Assembly: GCF_001976065.1 (NCBI RefSeq)
Contig: NZ_MNAH01000009.1
Span: 120,835 to 184,834 of the forward strand
Direction: 5' to 3'
DNA: 64,000 nt
DNA from: Pseudomonas putida
Lineage (GTDB): Bacteria; Pseudomonadota; Gammaproteobacteria; Pseudomonadales; Pseudomonadaceae
Shown: positions 62,916-64,000 of the stretch, piece after piece
How positions within the stretch are numbered: the stretch's first letter is position 1
Layout: every line of letters begins with the position of its first letter
The notes under the pieces: generated by a model
Seen by the model: the letters and a program-made list of their open reading frames with translations, nothing else
What the model was told of the DNA's origin: nothing
Databases searched by the model: none
Made by a program: the position numbers and the translations under genes

Positions 62916-63074
62916 TTCCCGTCTTCCTGTCCGATGTCATTTTGCTGTCAATGGTTTGGACACTAGCAGAAAAAAATTGACACACACGCGCAGGTTGCGG
63001 ATTTACCGATGGTTTCTGAGTGTTACAAGCCGCTGTTATACTTGCGGCCATTTCCAGTCCATATGTGAGATTTA

Positions 63075-63563
63075 ATGGAACGCTTTATCGAAAATGCAAT
63101 GTACGCCTCGCGCTGGCTGCTGGCGCCGATTTACTTCGGCTTGTCTCTGGGGCTGTTGGCACTGGCGCTGAAATTCTTCCAGGAAGTCTTCCACGTCATT
63201 CCCAACGTCTTCTCGATGGCCGAATCGGACCTGATCCTGGTGCTGCTGTCGCTCATTGACATGGCGCTGGTAGGCGGTTTGCTGGTGATGGTGATGATTT
63301 CCGGTTATGAGAACTTCGTTTCTCAACTGGACATCGACGACAACAAGGAGAAGCTCAACTGGTTGGGCACCATGGACTCGTCGTCGCTGAAAATGAAGGT
63401 GGCCGCCTCGATCGTAGCGATCTCGTCCATTCACCTGCTGCGCATCTTCATGGACGCCAAGAACGTCGATCCCGAGCATTTGCAGTGGTATGTCATCATC
63501 CACATGACCTTTGTAGTGTCGGCATTCGCCATGGGTTACCTGGATAAATTGACCAAGCACTAA
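63075..63563 (+). CDS. UPF0114/YqhA family membrane protein
   Basis: 162 residues, three to four membrane helices: ENAMYASRWLLAPIYFGLSLGLLAL, ILVLLSLIDMALVGGLLVMVMISGYENFVS, MKVAASIVAISSIHLLRIF. The GYENFVS and SRWLLAPIY motifs identify the family. Function unknown. A strong terminator follows. Confidence 0.9.
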   Translation: MERFIENAMYASRWLLAPIYFGLSLGLLALALKFFQEVFHVIPNVFSMAESDLILVLLSLIDMALVGGLLVMVMISGYENFVSQLDIDDNKEKLNWLGTMDSSSLKMKVAASIVAISSIHLLRIFMDAKNVDPEHLQWYVIIHMTFVVSAFAMGYLDKLTKH

Positions 63564-63586
63564 GCCACGGCTGACCTGTACCTCGC

Positions 63587-63626
63587 ACGCCGCCCGTCTG
63601 TTGCAAAACAGACGGGCGGCGTTGTT
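63587..63626 (+). terminator. Terminator of the YqhA-type gene
   Basis: ACGCCGCCCGTCTGTT (63587-63602) pairs exactly with AACAGACGGGCGGCGT (63607-63622) around a GCAA loop, followed by TGTTT. Confidence 0.88.
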
Positions 63627-63699
63627 TATGGCTTGTGCTTTGAGGCGCCGAGGCATATCCCTGTAAAGGTGTTGGCTCGCCACTGTGTGAGGTGCGTTC

Positions 63700-63990
63700 A
63701 TGAACCTGCAAGAGTTGAATGCCTATGCCGTCGCCGGAAAGGTCGATGAGCTGAACCTGATCTCGATGGAGGGGGGGATCTACCTGCTGGAGGCGCGTAT
63801 GCATGGCGCGGCGTATCCATTGAACGATGCGCATGGCCAAACGATGAGTCTGCGCTCCGTGGAGCATGCCCGGGATGTGCTGCGTTCCTTTCCAAAGTTG
63901 CACTTCAACCTGGTGCATACCGTGGTTCATGACGAAATGTGCGGGTTGGTTGCCGATCTTGAGGAAAACCTGAAGGTGCCGATCGCCTGA
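63700..63990 (+). CDS. DUF6482-type small protein
   Basis: 96 residues with GAGGTG before the ATG. Pattern MNLQELNAYAVAGKVDELNLISMEGGIYLLEA ... HGQTMSLRSVEHARDVL is that of short cytoplasmic proteins conserved in pseudomonads (DUF6482, from memory). Function unknown. Confidence 0.75.
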   Translation: MNLQELNAYAVAGKVDELNLISMEGGIYLLEARMHGAAYPLNDAHGQTMSLRSVEHARDVLRSFPKLHFNLVHTVVHDEMCGLVADLEENLKVPIA

Positions 63991-64000
63991 CGCCTCTGAT

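Overview
The window looks like the chromosome of a Pseudomonas of the P. fluorescens group. Gene content is typical (RhlE, CioAB, MorA-like GGDEF/EAL protein, EttA, GdhA, TrmA, RadA, CstA), base composition is GC-rich, and intergenic REP/REPIN palindromes with GTGGGAGCGGGCTTGCTCGC arms occur throughout. The order fpr - mscL - radA - PilZ - cstA - ybdD - yjiA ... glyA - morA is, from memory, a conserved chromosomal block in pseudomonads. No rRNA, tRNA, CRISPR array, prophage or insertion sequence was seen.

Layout. 1-6.4 kb: housekeeping and single-gene functions (DMT exporter tail, rhlE, flavoprotein, HDAC-like deacetylase, GNAT, tesB, HAD). 6.4-9.3 kb: a secreted alpha/beta hydrolase and two tandem paralogous zinc metallopeptidases. 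9.4-23.4 kb: the accessory, catabolic part of the window. It has two halves. The first is an IclR-centred module: a 3-ketosteroid-dehydrogenase-like flavoprotein and an aldo/keto reductase diverge from iclR, followed by a Gfo/Idh/MocA dehydrogenase, a xylose-isomerase-like TIM barrel and a DMT transporter. The second is a quinate/shikimate module: MFS transporter, quiC 3-dehydroshikimate dehydratase, TetR regulator, NAD-type quinate/shikimate dehydrogenase, aroQ and a LysR regulator. A broken chemoreceptor gene lies between them. 23.6-29.3 kb: trmA with a purine permease, a secreted orphan, a DJ-1 homologue lacking its catalytic triad, a higBA toxin-antitoxin pair and an EntS-like MFS. 29.4-32.4 kb: cioAB plus a DUF2474 small subunit behind an exact ANR/FNR box. 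32.4-42 kb: rlmG, an orphan LuxR with canonical acyl-homoserine-lactone contact residues, fpr, mscL, radA, PilZ, and the cstA-ybdD-yjiA carbon-starvation operon. 42-45.5 kb: a DctA-type transporter with two FadR-type GntR genes, and an orphan gene. 45.7-64 kb: glyA, morA, ettA, gdhA, a Gre factor, two envelope proteins (DUF4105, DUF3015), a Lon-like protease, an orphan lipoprotein, a YqhA-type membrane protein and a DUF6482 protein.

Regulation visible in the sequence. A 15-bp perfect palindrome lies between iclR and its divergent flavoprotein gene, and an 11/15 match lies in front of the Gfo/Idh operon, so one IclR protein plausibly controls both arms. A 14-bp GTAC-N6-GTTA element is shared by the quiC and aroQ promoters, the likely target of the local TetR. 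AAYAAYAA motifs (the Hfq/Crc catabolite-activity motif) sit at the ribosome-binding regions of the Gfo/Idh operon, of aroQ-quiB and, twice, around the cstA start. This suggests these carbon-use operons are silenced when preferred carbon is present. GGT-N3-ACC boxes precede dctA. Nested inverted repeats precede gdhA.

The most promising lead is the IclR module at 9.4-16.0 kb. Its enzymes (flavin dehydrogenase, NAD(P)-dependent dehydrogenase, TIM barrel with the same E-D-Q-E metal-ligand pattern as QuiC, aldo/keto reductase, exporter or importer) fit oxidation, dehydration and desaturation of a cyclic polyol related to quinate/shikimate. No specific substrate can be read from the sequence.
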